Shown here: positions 9,467-17,577 of the stretch, piece by piece
Position numbering within the stretch: position 1 is the first letter of the stretch
Layout of the letters: every line of letters starts with the position of its first letter
Source: Caulobacter endophyticus
GTDB lineage: Bacteria > Pseudomonadota > Alphaproteobacteria > Caulobacterales > Caulobacteraceae
Assembly (NCBI RefSeq): GCF_029543245.1
Contig: NZ_JARQWV010000033.1
Span: 1-51,329 of the forward strand
Direction: 5' to 3'
Length of the DNA stretch: 51,329 nt
Notes under the pieces: generated by a model
What the model saw: only the letters and a program-made list of their open reading frames with translations
What the model was told of the DNA's origin: nothing
Database searches by the model: none
Made by a program: the position numbers and the translations under genes

Positions 9467-9483
9467 TGGCGCAAGCGCTCCCG
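9467..9483. promoter_or_regulatory. Candidate LacI-type operator upstream of TBDT
   Basis: TGGCGCAAGCGCTCCCG contains AGCGCT, the self-complementary core of many LacI-family operators; only the inner part is symmetrical. It lies about 50-65 nt upstream of the receptor start codon, a plausible repressor position. Confidence 0.3.
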
Positions 9484-9485
9484 TT

Positions 9486-9506
9486 CGCCGCGCCAGGGGC
9501 GCGGCG
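9486..9506. other. Perfect 9-bp hairpin between GH2 and TBDT genes
   Basis: CGCCGCGCC and GGCGCGGCG flank a 3-nt loop. No T run follows on either strand, so it is not a textbook terminator. It could stabilise the 3' end of the GH3-GH2 mRNA or partly separate expression of enzymes and receptor. A weaker GGCGGC/GCCGCC stem lies at 9545-9558, nearer the GH2 stop. Confidence 0.45.
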
Positions 9507-9593
9507 GCGAGAAAGCCCGCACTGATCTCTTGGTCCTCACGGACGGCGGCAGGCCGCCATCAGGTCTCGGCTCTAGGCGCTAGACATCGTCGC

Positions 9594-12500
9594 TCACCCT
9601 CCTGGGCTCGTGATCGGATCGGCCGCCAGCCAGTCCAGCGCGTTGCTCAGCCAGCGCGTCTGGAGCGGGGCGACCATGTCGGGAAGGCGATGGACCAGCA
9701 CCCGCGTCGCGCCCTTGCGCGCGATGAAACTGGCTGCGCCATTGTGGCGGTCGTGGTCGCGGCTGTAGGCGGCGATCACCTCGACGCCCTGCCCGTCGAC
9801 CAGCAGGCCGTTCGAGGGCTGCCCTTCCACCTGGTGCAGCACGCTCATGGCCATGTCGGACGGAATGCCGGCGAAGGTCGGATGCGCCCGCACGTAGTTC
9901 CAGTTGCCCATCCACGGCGCCCGCAGGCCGCCGACCTGGCCGGCGTAGGAAAAGAGGCCAAGACCCGCGAGTTGCTTGGCCACGCCCTCGGCCAGGCCGT
10001 CTTCCTGCACCATGGCCAGCAGCGGCGTCCCGGCCGAGACGGCCGCCAGCACTTCCGGCGGCAGTTCGCCAAGCACCAACTCGACCTTCTCGCCCTTCTT
10101 CGGCTGAGCCTCCAGGCCGGTCTGCTCGCCAATCTGGCGGCGGACGATCTCGTCGGCCTTCAGGCCCGAGGCGACGATCCCGTCGTAACGCACGCCCGCC
10201 TTGAAGTCCTCGATGGTGATCCCGGCCTGCTTCTCCAGCTGAGTACGCAGGCTTTTCGCAACACCCGAAACGCCCAGCTTCAGCTTGCGGCGCGCGCCTC
10301 CCTGCGGCGCGGCGACCCAGACCTCGCGGTCTGAGACCACCTGCCCCGCCCCCGACAAGGCCACGCGGATCACATGCCGCCCTTCCCGCTCGAAGGCAGG
10401 CGTCCGAACGCTTTCGGCGACCAGCCACGACATGCGGTCGGCCTCCTGCCGCGGAACCGGCCAGCGGCCCACCGACCGCGCCGCGCCATCCGGCCCGACT
10501 ATGCTGAGCGCCAGATCGCCGGTGATCGGCTTGCCGGTGTCGTTGAACAGCCAGAGATCAAGCTCGGCCGCCTCGCCCGGCGCATAGGCCAGCTTGCGAG
10601 GCTTAGCCACGGCCAGGGCGGGCCGCAGGCTCTGGCTCATCAGGGTCGGGTCGGCCTTGAAGCCGCGCAGGGCATCGACGATGCCCGAATGGTTCTCGAT
10701 CGCCGTGCTTTCCCAGCCCGAGATGGCGGCGACGTCCACCGTCTCGCCCAGGCGGATGTTCTCCAGGTAATTGCGCCAGGCCTCGTAGGCCTTGCGCCCT
10801 ACCGACAGGAACAGCGCCTCGGTGGTCGGGAACGCCTTGCGAAAACCCCAGCGATCCAGATAGGCGCTGGTCTGCTCGACGATGACCTTGTGGTCCTCCA
10901 GGTCGTAGCTCTTGCCGCCCTTGGCCAGGATCTCGGCGACCATGGCCACGTGGTTGTCGGCCACGGCGCAGCCCTGCATCTCGCCGAACTCGACGATGAA
11001 GGGCTTGCCCTTCTGCATGTGGATGTAGTCGTCCTTGGACGCGTAGAACTTGTCGTACCACTGGTCGCCGGCGCCCTGGTGCTCGACCCACCAGCCGCCC
11101 CATTCCTCGACGTCCGAGCGGAAGTAATGGTCGTTGTACGGCAGGTACATCGCCTGGGCCGCGCCGCGCTTGACGAAGCCGTCGTTGAGGATGACCGCCC
11201 GGCTGGGATCCAGGTCGTGCATGGCTTTCAGCACGAACTGCACGTCGGGATTGGCCAGGTTCGCGCCGATCTCGTTCTGCAGCGTGTAGTGGGCCAGCGA
11301 CGGATGCGAGCGGAAGGCCCGCACCATGGCCTGGCACTTCTCGACCATGAACTGGCGGCTGAAGGCGTCGGCGGGATTGAGGCTCTCTCCGGGCTTCAGG
11401 TCGCGGCCGATGGCATGACGCCCGCCGCCCGGCTCCATCACCCGCAACAGGCCCATCTCGTCCATGGCCTGGAAGACCTCGGGCTTGCCGACGTTGCGGT
11501 GGAAATGCAGCGCGTTCAGACCCAGCGCGTGGGCGGCGGTCACTTCGCGGCGGGCCAACTCCCTGGTCGGCCACAGGCCGTTGAAGCCCCAGTACCCCCA
11601 GGAGATCGCCGAATAGAGCCGGATGCGGCGGCCGTTCAGGCGCAGCAGAGCGTCCGTCCCCACGCCCTCGACGCCGAACCAGCGGAAGCCGAAGCGCACC
11701 TCGCGCGTATCGACCTCACGCCTGGCCTCCGCCCACGACAGGCGCAGGCGATGCAGGCGCGGCGTATCGAGATCCCAGAGCTTGGCCTTGGGCGCGGTCA
11801 CCGAGAACCGGGCCCGCAGGCGACGACCGCCTTCGAGGAATTCCAGGCTTTCGAGCTTGATGTCGGCGGCGACCGGCGCGCCCTTGTCGTCGACCAGGGC
11901 GGCCGAAGCCTTGGCGCGCAGCGCCTGCGGATCGGCGACCGGCTTTTCCAGCACCACGTCCATAAACGCGGTGATGTTGCGCGGCTGGGGCGTGTTCAGG
12001 ACCCAGGCGTCGTCGATACGGGCGGCCAGCGGATGGACGCTCAACGTCATGCCGCGATCGAGGCCGCCAAAGCCGTGCGAGGCGAACAGCTTCACCTTGC
12101 CCCAGACCATGGTGGTGCTGTCGCGCCAGTCGAAGCGCCCGCCAGGATTGGTGATGCGGATGGCAAGCCGGTTGGCCTGCCCAGGCCTCATCGCCGCCGT
12201 CAGGTCGCAGGCGAACGGCAACTCCGACATGATCGAGTAGCCGACCAGTTGCTCGTTCAGGAACACCTCGGCCCGCAGCCGCGCGCCGCGCAGGTTCAGC
12301 AGCACCCGCTTGCCCTTGGCCGAAGCGGGAATGTCGATCGTCCGCGACCACCAGGAAACGCCCTTGTAGGCGCCGTAACGCGGCACGTCGTCATCCTCTG
12401 CGTAGCGGTACTCGTCCGCGCCGTAGGGCCGCGAGGCGAACCTGCCCCAGAAGTGCTCCTCGACCGTGGTCGGCAGGCTGACGGCGATAGCATCGGAAGA

Positions 12501-12731
12501 GCCGAGCGCAGTCCAGCCGCCGGTCGGCGGATTGACGGGCAGCGCCTTCAGGTCGACGGCGCTGGGCAGGTGCAGCGTGTCGTCCTTCCAGGCAGCGGCC
12601 TGATCGATCCAGAGGCTCCAGCCCTCGTCGGGCACGGCCAGGAGGTCGGCGGCCGACGCAGGCGCGACCATGCCTGTAGCGGCGAAGCCGGCGCCACCGA
12701 CGGCCAGGAAGGAACGGCGATCCAGATTCAC
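9594..12731 (-). CDS. Tat-exported GH2-family glycoside hydrolase (1045 aa)
   Basis: Predicted exo-acting glycosidase of family 2. The N-terminus has a Tat signal (DRRSFLAVGGAGFAATG, residues 4-20). A jelly-roll sugar-binding domain spans about 90-215, an immunoglobulin-like domain about 230-345, and a TIM barrel about 350-690. Candidate catalytic residues are Glu487 in LQNEIG (acid/base) and Glu581 in FIVEFGE (nucleophile). About 350 further residues follow. Their last part (about 860-1040, with GTPLLAMVQEDG and HPTFAGIP) looks like a class-I glutamine-amidotransferase/ThuA-like alpha/beta fold, an inference from pattern only. The start is GTG at 12731 and overlaps the GH3 stop as GTGA, so the two are translationally coupled. 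The substrate could be a beta-galactoside, glucuronide or another pectic side-chain sugar. Confidence 0.87.
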   Translation of the reverse strand: MNLDRRSFLAVGGAGFAATGMVAPASAADLLAVPDEGWSLWIDQAAAWKDDTLHLPSAVDLKALPVNPPTGGWTALGSSDAIAVSLPTTVEEHFWGRFASRPYGADEYRYAEDDDVPRYGAYKGVSWWSRTIDIPASAKGKRVLLNLRGARLRAEVFLNEQLVGYSIMSELPFACDLTAAMRPGQANRLAIRITNPGGRFDWRDSTTMVWGKVKLFASHGFGGLDRGMTLSVHPLAARIDDAWVLNTPQPRNITAFMDVVLEKPVADPQALRAKASAALVDDKGAPVAADIKLESLEFLEGGRRLRARFSVTAPKAKLWDLDTPRLHRLRLSWAEARREVDTREVRFGFRWFGVEGVGTDALLRLNGRRIRLYSAISWGYWGFNGLWPTRELARREVTAAHALGLNALHFHRNVGKPEVFQAMDEMGLLRVMEPGGGRHAIGRDLKPGESLNPADAFSRQFMVEKCQAMVRAFRSHPSLAHYTLQNEIGANLANPDVQFVLKAMHDLDPSRAVILNDGFVKRGAAQAMYLPYNDHYFRSDVEEWGGWWVEHQGAGDQWYDKFYASKDDYIHMQKGKPFIVEFGEMQGCAVADNHVAMVAEILAKGGKSYDLEDHKVIVEQTSAYLDRWGFRKAFPTTEALFLSVGRKAYEAWRNYLENIRLGETVDVAAISGWESTAIENHSGIVDALRGFKADPTLMSQSLRPALAVAKPRKLAYAPGEAAELDLWLFNDTGKPITGDLALSIVGPDGAARSVGRWPVPRQEADRMSWLVAESVRTPAFEREGRHVIRVALSGAGQVVSDREVWVAAPQGGARRKLKLGVSGVAKSLRTQLEKQAGITIEDFKAGVRYDGIVASGLKADEIVRRQIGEQTGLEAQPKKGEKVELVLGELPPEVLAAVSAGTPLLAMVQEDGLAEGVAKQLAGLGLFSYAGQVGGLRAPWMGNWNYVRAHPTFAGIPSDMAMSVLHQVEGQPSNGLLVDGQGVEVIAAYSRDHDRHNGAASFIARKGATRVLVHRLPDMVAPLQTRWLSNALDWLAADPITSPGG

Positions 12732-15379
12732 GGCAGCACCTTCCGGCCGGTGACGGCGAAGCGGGCGGAGACCCCGGCGGGCTTGGCCAGACCCGGACGC
12801 GACACCGGCTGGCCGCCGCCGATCCAGAGGTCGACCGGCCCCGCCTCGACGGCGCGCACGCCGACGGCGTCGACGACGCTGAGCGCCGACGGATCGAGCT
12901 CGAAGGTCAGGGTCTTCGTCTCTCCAGCCTTCAGCGCCACCCGCTGGAAGCCCTTCAGCGATCGGATCGGCGCGCCGGCCGCACCGCGCGAGACATAGAG
13001 CTGCGCGACCTCGTCGCCCTCGCGGGCGCCGGTATTGGTGACATCGATGCTGACTTTCACGGCTTCGCCGGCCTTCACCGACTTGGCCAGCTTCGGCTGG
13101 CCGTACTTGAAGCTGGTGAAGCTCAGGCCATGGCCGAACGGATAGAGCGCCTCGCCGCCGAAATAGCGGTAGGTGCGCCCAGCCATGCCGTAGTCTTTGA
13201 ACGGCGGCAGTTGGTCGGCCGAACGATAGAAGGTCAGCGGCAGGCGGCCCGAGGGGCTGTAGTCGCCGGCGATCAGGCCGGCCACGGCATGGCCGCCCTC
13301 CCCGCCCGGATACCAGGCCTCAACAACGGCCGGCAGCTTTTCGTCCGCCCAGTTCACGGCCATGGCCGAGCCGTTCATCAGCACCAGCACCACGGGTTTG
13401 CCGGTGGCGTGCAGACCTTCCAGCAGGCTCTGTTGCGGCGCGGGCAGGTCGATACGCGTGCGGTCGCCGCCGGCGAAGCCCGGGGCGCGGACCGACATCT
13501 CCTCGCCTTCCAGCTTGGCGGTAAGGCCGCCGACAAACAGCACGAAATCAGCGTCCTTGGCCGCCGCTATCGCCGCTTCGGCGCCCTGGCTGGGCTTGCT
13601 CCAGGTCAGGCGCTGGTCGCCGCGGTCGCCGTCCTGCCAGGCCTCCACCGTGATGGCGTGCGTCTGGCCGGCCGTCAGGGAGACGGCGCCCTCCGGCGTT
13701 GCGTCGGCCGGACGCTTCCAGGCGTCGACCACGACCTTGCCGTTGACGATCACCCGATAACCGCCCTCGCCGCGCAGGGTGAAGCGATGGACGCCGGTCT
13801 CGGTCGGCTTGAGGAAACCGGTCCAGCGCGTCGAAGTCTGGCGCTTCTCGCGATTTGGCCGCCCCCAACTGACCTGAACATTGGCGGCCGTCTCGGACTT
13901 GGCCTCGCCGGACAGGTCCAGCCCCTGGAAGGTCTCGAACTTGACGCCTTTGGCGGTGCAGGCGGCGTCCGCGCAGAGCGCGTCATTGGGCAGGGTGTTC
14001 ATCGGCGCACCGACCAGCCCCGTCCCCTCGACATAGCTCACCTGGGCGTTCGGATAGCGGGCGCGGATCCCGGCCAGCACCGTCACCGGCTTGGAGGGCG
14101 TGCCGTTGTAGTTGCCGACCAGGGCGTCGAGGCTGTCTGCGTTCGGACCGATCACCGCGATGCGCTTCGGCGCGGCCTTCAGCGGCAGCAGGCCGTTGTT
14201 CTTCAGCAGCACCATCGAGGCCTGGGCCGTCTTCAACGACAGGGCGCGGTTGGCCGGCGTGTCGTTGTCGGCTGGGGTGATCTTCGAATAGGCGACATTG
14301 GCCGGCGGATCGAAGAGACCCAGCTTGATGCGGGCCACGAACAGGCGACGAACGGCTTGATCCAGTTCGGCCTCGGTCATCAGGCCGCTCTTCACCGCGT
14401 CGACGATCGGACCGATCTCCGCGCTCTTGTTGGCGCCGAACTCGGCGCAGATCAGGTCGGTGCCAGCCTTCATGCTTACGGCCACGCCCTCGGCCGGCGT
14501 CTTGGCGTAGTTATGCGAGGTCGGCAGGAAGACGTCGGCGATCGCGGCGCAGTCCGACACCACGTGGCCCTTGAAGCCCCATTTGCCGCGCAACGTGTCC
14601 TTGAGCAGGAAGTCGCTGGCGCAGGCCGGTACGCCGTCGACGGCGTTGTAGGCGCACATCACGGACTCGACCTTGCCGCGCTTCACCAGCGCCTCGAAGG
14701 CCGGCAGGTAGGTGTCGGCCAGATCGTGCTTGCTGGGATGGATGTCGTCGTGGTGACGATCGGCCTCCGGGCCGCTGTGCACGGCGAAGTGCTTGGCGGT
14801 GGCGGCGGTCTTGTAGTGCTTGGGGTCGTCGCCCTGCAGGCCGTGCACGAAGGCCACGCCGAACTCGGCCGTCAGGTGCGGATCCTCGCCCCACGTCTCT
14901 TGCCCCCGCCCCCAGCGCGGATCGCGGAAGATGTTGATGTTGGGCGACCAGACGGTCAGGCCGCGATACTGGCCGGAGCTCCCGTCCGCGCCGCGCTTCT
15001 CGACATACTTGGCGCGGAACTCCGTGGCGATGGTGTCGGCCACGTCCTGGATCAGCGGAACATCCCAGGTGGCCGCCATGCCGATCGCTTGTGGAAACAC
15101 CGTGGCCTCACCGGCGCGAGCCACGCCATGCAGCCCCTCGCTCCACCAGTTGAAGGCGGGCACGGAAAGGCGCGGGATCCCGGGCGCGGCATGCTTCAGC
15201 TGGCCAGCCTTCTCCTCCAGCGTCATGCGCGAGACGAGATCGGCGGCGCGGGCCTCGGGTGAGAGGCTGACGTCATGGAAGGCGTCGGCCCGCGCCATCG
15301 CGACGGCCGGCGCCGTGGCCATGGACAGCGCTAGGAGGGAAACCACGCCGAAGCGACGGCTACGGACGGATACGCTCAT
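12728..15379 (-). CDS. GH3 beta-glycosidase with PA14-like insert (883 aa)
   Basis: Predicted exo-beta-glycosidase, closest in pattern to the beta-xylosidase/arabinofuranosidase branch of GH3 because of FNWWSEGLHGVARAG and ATVFPQAIG near 77-101. The order is: signal peptide to about AVAMARA (31), GH3 barrel with nucleophile Asp276 in VVSDCAA, alpha/beta sandwich interrupted by a PA14-like beta domain at about 475-600 (GVHRFTLRGEGGYRVIVNG), and C-terminal fibronectin-III-like domain. The ATG at 15379 shares one base with the stop of the HU-like gene (TGATG). A TTG one codon earlier is possible but less likely. The stop overlaps the GH2 start. The product probably works in the periplasm on xylo- or gluco-oligosaccharides taken up by a nearby receptor. 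Confidence 0.9.
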   Translation of the reverse strand: MSVSVRSRRFGVVSLLALSMATAPAVAMARADAFHDVSLSPEARAADLVSRMTLEEKAGQLKHAAPGIPRLSVPAFNWWSEGLHGVARAGEATVFPQAIGMAATWDVPLIQDVADTIATEFRAKYVEKRGADGSSGQYRGLTVWSPNINIFRDPRWGRGQETWGEDPHLTAEFGVAFVHGLQGDDPKHYKTAATAKHFAVHSGPEADRHHDDIHPSKHDLADTYLPAFEALVKRGKVESVMCAYNAVDGVPACASDFLLKDTLRGKWGFKGHVVSDCAAIADVFLPTSHNYAKTPAEGVAVSMKAGTDLICAEFGANKSAEIGPIVDAVKSGLMTEAELDQAVRRLFVARIKLGLFDPPANVAYSKITPADNDTPANRALSLKTAQASMVLLKNNGLLPLKAAPKRIAVIGPNADSLDALVGNYNGTPSKPVTVLAGIRARYPNAQVSYVEGTGLVGAPMNTLPNDALCADAACTAKGVKFETFQGLDLSGEAKSETAANVQVSWGRPNREKRQTSTRWTGFLKPTETGVHRFTLRGEGGYRVIVNGKVVVDAWKRPADATPEGAVSLTAGQTHAITVEAWQDGDRGDQRLTWSKPSQGAEAAIAAAKDADFVLFVGGLTAKLEGEEMSVRAPGFAGGDRTRIDLPAPQQSLLEGLHATGKPVVLVLMNGSAMAVNWADEKLPAVVEAWYPGGEGGHAVAGLIAGDYSPSGRLPLTFYRSADQLPPFKDYGMAGRTYRYFGGEALYPFGHGLSFTSFKYGQPKLAKSVKAGEAVKVSIDVTNTGAREGDEVAQLYVSRGAAGAPIRSLKGFQRVALKAGETKTLTFELDPSALSVVDAVGVRAVEAGPVDLWIGGGQPVSRPGLAKPAGVSARFAVTGRKVLP

Positions 15380-15723
15380 CAAACATCGCCTCGGGAAGAA
15401 TTCAGGTCGCGCAGCAGCTTGCGGTCGGGCCGATAGACGACGGCGCGCTCGCCGCCGAGGTCGGCGCGGGCGCCGCTCTTGGGATTGACCAGGCCGTAGC
15501 GGCGCTTGTCGCGGATTTCGAAACGGCCGACGCCGGGAAGATCGACGACCTTTCCCTCAAGCAGGGCCTCGCGGATCTGGCGGCAGAGAGAGCGGGTCAG
15601 CATGTCGCCGACATCCGTCTGGAAGGCCCGGGCGATATCGAAGACGGGCTCCTCGACGGGCCCCTCGTCGCCGGAAGACCGGCCACGCGGCGCAGCGCCC
15701 GAGTCGCGCGCAGAGCTGTTCAT
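15379..15723 (-). CDS. HU/IHF-like DNA-binding protein (114 aa)
   Basis: A bacterial histone-like protein. The C-terminal two thirds fit the family: the LPGVGRFEIRDKRR strand region at about 62-75, the arm with NPKSGA at 80-85 whose proline matches the DNA-intercalating proline of HU/IHF, and the closing VVYRPDRKLLRDLN. Residues 1-28 are a charged, glycine- and proline-rich extension absent from standard HU (about 90 aa), and the first helix region is diverged. GGGGAGG lies 8 nt before the ATG. It is the first gene of a coupled operon with GH3 and GH2 enzymes, odd company for a nucleoid protein. It may be a local regulator or simply a diverged HU paralogue. Function beyond DNA binding is not shown. 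Confidence 0.82.
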   Translation of the reverse strand: MNSSARDSGAAPRGRSSGDEGPVEEPVFDIARAFQTDVGDMLTRSLCRQIREALLEGKVVDLPGVGRFEIRDKRRYGLVNPKSGARADLGGERAVVYRPDRKLLRDLNSSRGDV

Positions 15724-15776
15724 CGAACCGCCTCCCCTTCCCGTGTTGCGGCCTTGTCGACCGTCTCGCCCGGTTA

Positions 15777-15846
15777 GCTACCGGTGTCATGATTGAAATA
15801 AGCATGTCGCAATCGACACGAAAAGAGAAAAAGGTACCGGTAACTT
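15777..15846. promoter_or_regulatory. Two ACCGGT palindromes in the divergent HU/sigma-factor promoter region
   Basis: GCTACCGGTGTC (15777-15788) and GGTACCGGTAAC (15833-15844) share the self-complementary ACCGGT core, with centres 56 bp apart. The second resembles GntR-type LacI-family operators (TTACCGGTAA). They lie upstream of the HU-GH3-GH2 operon. Between them is another small inverted repeat, TGTCG/CGACA (15805-15818). Two chance matches in a GC-rich genome cannot be excluded. Confidence 0.35.
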
Positions 15847-15855
15847 GAATAAATA

Positions 15856-15870
15856 CGGAGATTTTCTCCG
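15856..15870. other. Hairpin with T-rich flanks between divergent operons
   Basis: CGGAGA and TCTCCG form a perfect stem with a TTT loop. On the plus strand CTTTTCTTCC follows; on the minus strand TATTTATTC follows. It could terminate short transcripts in either direction or lie in a 5' leader. No gene lies immediately before it on either strand. Confidence 0.4.
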
Positions 15871-16022
15871 CTTTTCTTCCCGACATTGAACGACGTCCGG
15901 CGAGCACCGATCCGCACGAGAAAATCGTGATCAGGCCATAATTTTTCGCCGTCCATTGATCGGGCGGGCTTTCGCCAGCATCGTCGCGCCAACCGGCCTG
16001 ACCGGATGTTTGGGGAGGCCAC

Positions 16023-16625
16023 GTGTCGACGGCGGAACGGCCAGAAGCTCGTGAAGACGAGCTGTGGAAAGACCGGTCGGCCTATCGGCGCGCCTACGCC
16101 CGGGACTGGGACGACCTGTGCGCCTTTCTGCGCGCGCGGTTCGGCGCCGGTCCGCCCGATCCCGAGGATGTCGCCCAGCAGGCCTTCCTCAAGCTCGGCG
16201 AACGGCCTTCGGATCGCGCCCTGGAAAGCCCGCGCGCCTTCGTTTTCCGGGTCGCCATCAATCTGAGCCTGGACGGCCGACGTCGGCGTCAGCGAACGGC
16301 GCGCCTGCTCGACGCCTCCGCGCCGGCCCTGGAGCCTGACGAGGCGCCGGACGTCGAGCGCGCCCTGATCGCGCGCGACGACCTGAAACTGCTGGAAAAG
16401 GTAGTCGCCGGCCTGCCCGACCGGCATCGCCGCTATCTGGCGGCCAGCCGGATCGAGGGCCTCAGCTTCGCCGAGATCGGCCGCCGCGAGGGCGTATCCG
16501 AAGCCCTGGTCCGCAAGACCATCGACGAAACCACCGCCGTCTGCCAGCGCGCCCTGGCGCGCGGCGTCATCGACTACAAAGCCGACTACAGGGGCCTGTC
16601 GCGTGAACGCAACCGTCGATCCTGA
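16023..16625 (+). CDS. ECF sigma factor, FecI type (200 aa)
   Basis: Directs RNA polymerase to promoters under cell-surface signalling control, most likely that of the TBDT two genes downstream. Region 2 is visible at about 28-87 (DPEDVAQQAFLKL, then FVFRVAINLSLDGRRR). Region 4 follows at about 135-180, with LPDRHRRYL and the helix-turn-helix GLSFAEIGRREGVSEALVRK. The start is GTG at 16023 with GGGGAGG 5 nt ahead. An ATG at 16006 is in another frame. The 3' end overlaps the FecR-like gene by 23 nt. In the Fec system the sigma factor is released after substrate binds the receptor; that mechanism is inferred from gene order. Confidence 0.92.
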   Translation: MSTAERPEAREDELWKDRSAYRRAYARDWDDLCAFLRARFGAGPPDPEDVAQQAFLKLGERPSDRALESPRAFVFRVAINLSLDGRRRRQRTARLLDASAPALEPDEAPDVERALIARDDLKLLEKVVAGLPDRHRRYLAASRIEGLSFAEIGRREGVSEALVRKTIDETTAVCQRALARGVIDYKADYRGLSRERNRRS

Positions 16626-17577
16626 CTCGCCGATCGGCCGGGAAGCCAGGGCGTGGGCCCTGGCGGTGTTCGGCGAGCCGTTCCCGCCGGAGCGATCGGC
16701 CGAACTGCGTCGCTGGCTCGACGCCGCGCCGGCCCATGCCGCCGCCTATCGCCAGGCCGAAGCCGTGCTGCTGGCCCTGGGCGAGCTGGAAACGCTGGCC
16801 GCCCCGACCCCTACCCACGCGACCAAGCCCCTACGCGCGCACGTTCTGCGCCCCGCGGCTTGGGCTGGCGGCATGACAGCGCTGGCCGCCTGCCTGGTCG
16901 CCGCCCTCTTCGTGGCCCAGCCGCCGGCGGCGCTCGAGAGCGGGGTTCAAGCCCGCCAGGTCGCGCTGAAGGACGGCAGCGCCGTGGTCCTCGCCCCCGG
17001 CAGCCGCCTGATCCAGGCCTCGCGCTGGAACGATCGGCGCTACGAGCTGGAGCGCGGCGAGGCCTTCTTCACCGTGCGCAAGGCCGAGGGGCGGCGCTTC
17101 CAGGTCGCGGTCGGCAAGGCCGAGATCGAGGTGCTTGGCACCCGCTTCGACGCCCGGGCCGGCGCAGGCGGCCAGGTGCGCGTGGCGGTCGAGGAAGGTC
17201 GCGTGGCCGTCTACGAGGGCCCGACCCGACGGCAGGTCGCTCGCCTCGGCGCCGGCGATTTCGTGCTGCTTGAGAACGGCCGCACCGAGCACGGGCGCCT
17301 GACGGCGCCGACCGAGGCCGCGGCCTGGCGCGCCGGACGCCTGGCCTATGCCGACGCGCCGCTGGGAGACGTGATCGCCGACCTGACGGCGCGGGGTCAT
17401 GCCGGATTGAAGATCACGCCGCGCGCCGCTGCGCTGCGCATTACCGCCAGTTTCCAGCTCGACCAGGCCGAGCGCTTCATCGCCAGCCTGCCAGAGATCC
17501 TGCCGGTCAGAATCGAGGTTTCCGAAGAGTGGCGGACCATTGACGTCCGCTCTGTCCCCCGCCCGACGGCGCGATGA
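16603..17577 (+). CDS. FecR-like anti-sigma factor/signal transducer (324 aa)
   Basis: Inner-membrane protein that passes a signal from the outer-membrane receptor to the ECF sigma factor. The N-terminal cytosolic part (about 10-60, EARAWALAVFGEPF and HAAAYRQAEAV) matches the sigma-binding region of FecR proteins. A single membrane span is at about 87-107 (GGMTALAACLVAALFVA). The periplasmic FecR domain is at about 115-215 (VALKDGSAVVLAPGSRL, GEAFFTV, VLGTRFDA, VAVEEGRVAVY). The C-terminal domain (about 235-320) would contact the receptor signalling domain. The start is GTG at 16603, inside the sigma-factor gene. The stop overlaps the receptor start as ATGA, so the three genes form a tight operon. 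Confidence 0.92.
   Translation: MNATVDPDSPIGREARAWALAVFGEPFPPERSAELRRWLDAAPAHAAAYRQAEAVLLALGELETLAAPTPTHATKPLRAHVLRPAAWAGGMTALAACLVAALFVAQPPAALESGVQARQVALKDGSAVVLAPGSRLIQASRWNDRRYELERGEAFFTVRKAEGRRFQVAVGKAEIEVLGTRFDARAGAGGQVRVAVEEGRVAVYEGPTRRQVARLGAGDFVLLENGRTEHGRLTAPTEAAAWRAGRLAYADAPLGDVIADLTARGHAGLKITPRAAALRITASFQLDQAERFIASLPEILPVRIEVSEEWRTIDVRSVPRPTAR

Noticed and set aside
10374..12998. 874-codon plus-strand frame antisense to GH2
   Set aside because: Low-complexity composition typical of antisense reading; GH2 motifs and catalytic residues lie on the minus strand.
16006..16266. ATG-initiated frame overlapping the sigma factor
   Set aside because: It is in a different frame and includes the ribosome site of the real GTG start; it has no sigma-factor motifs.
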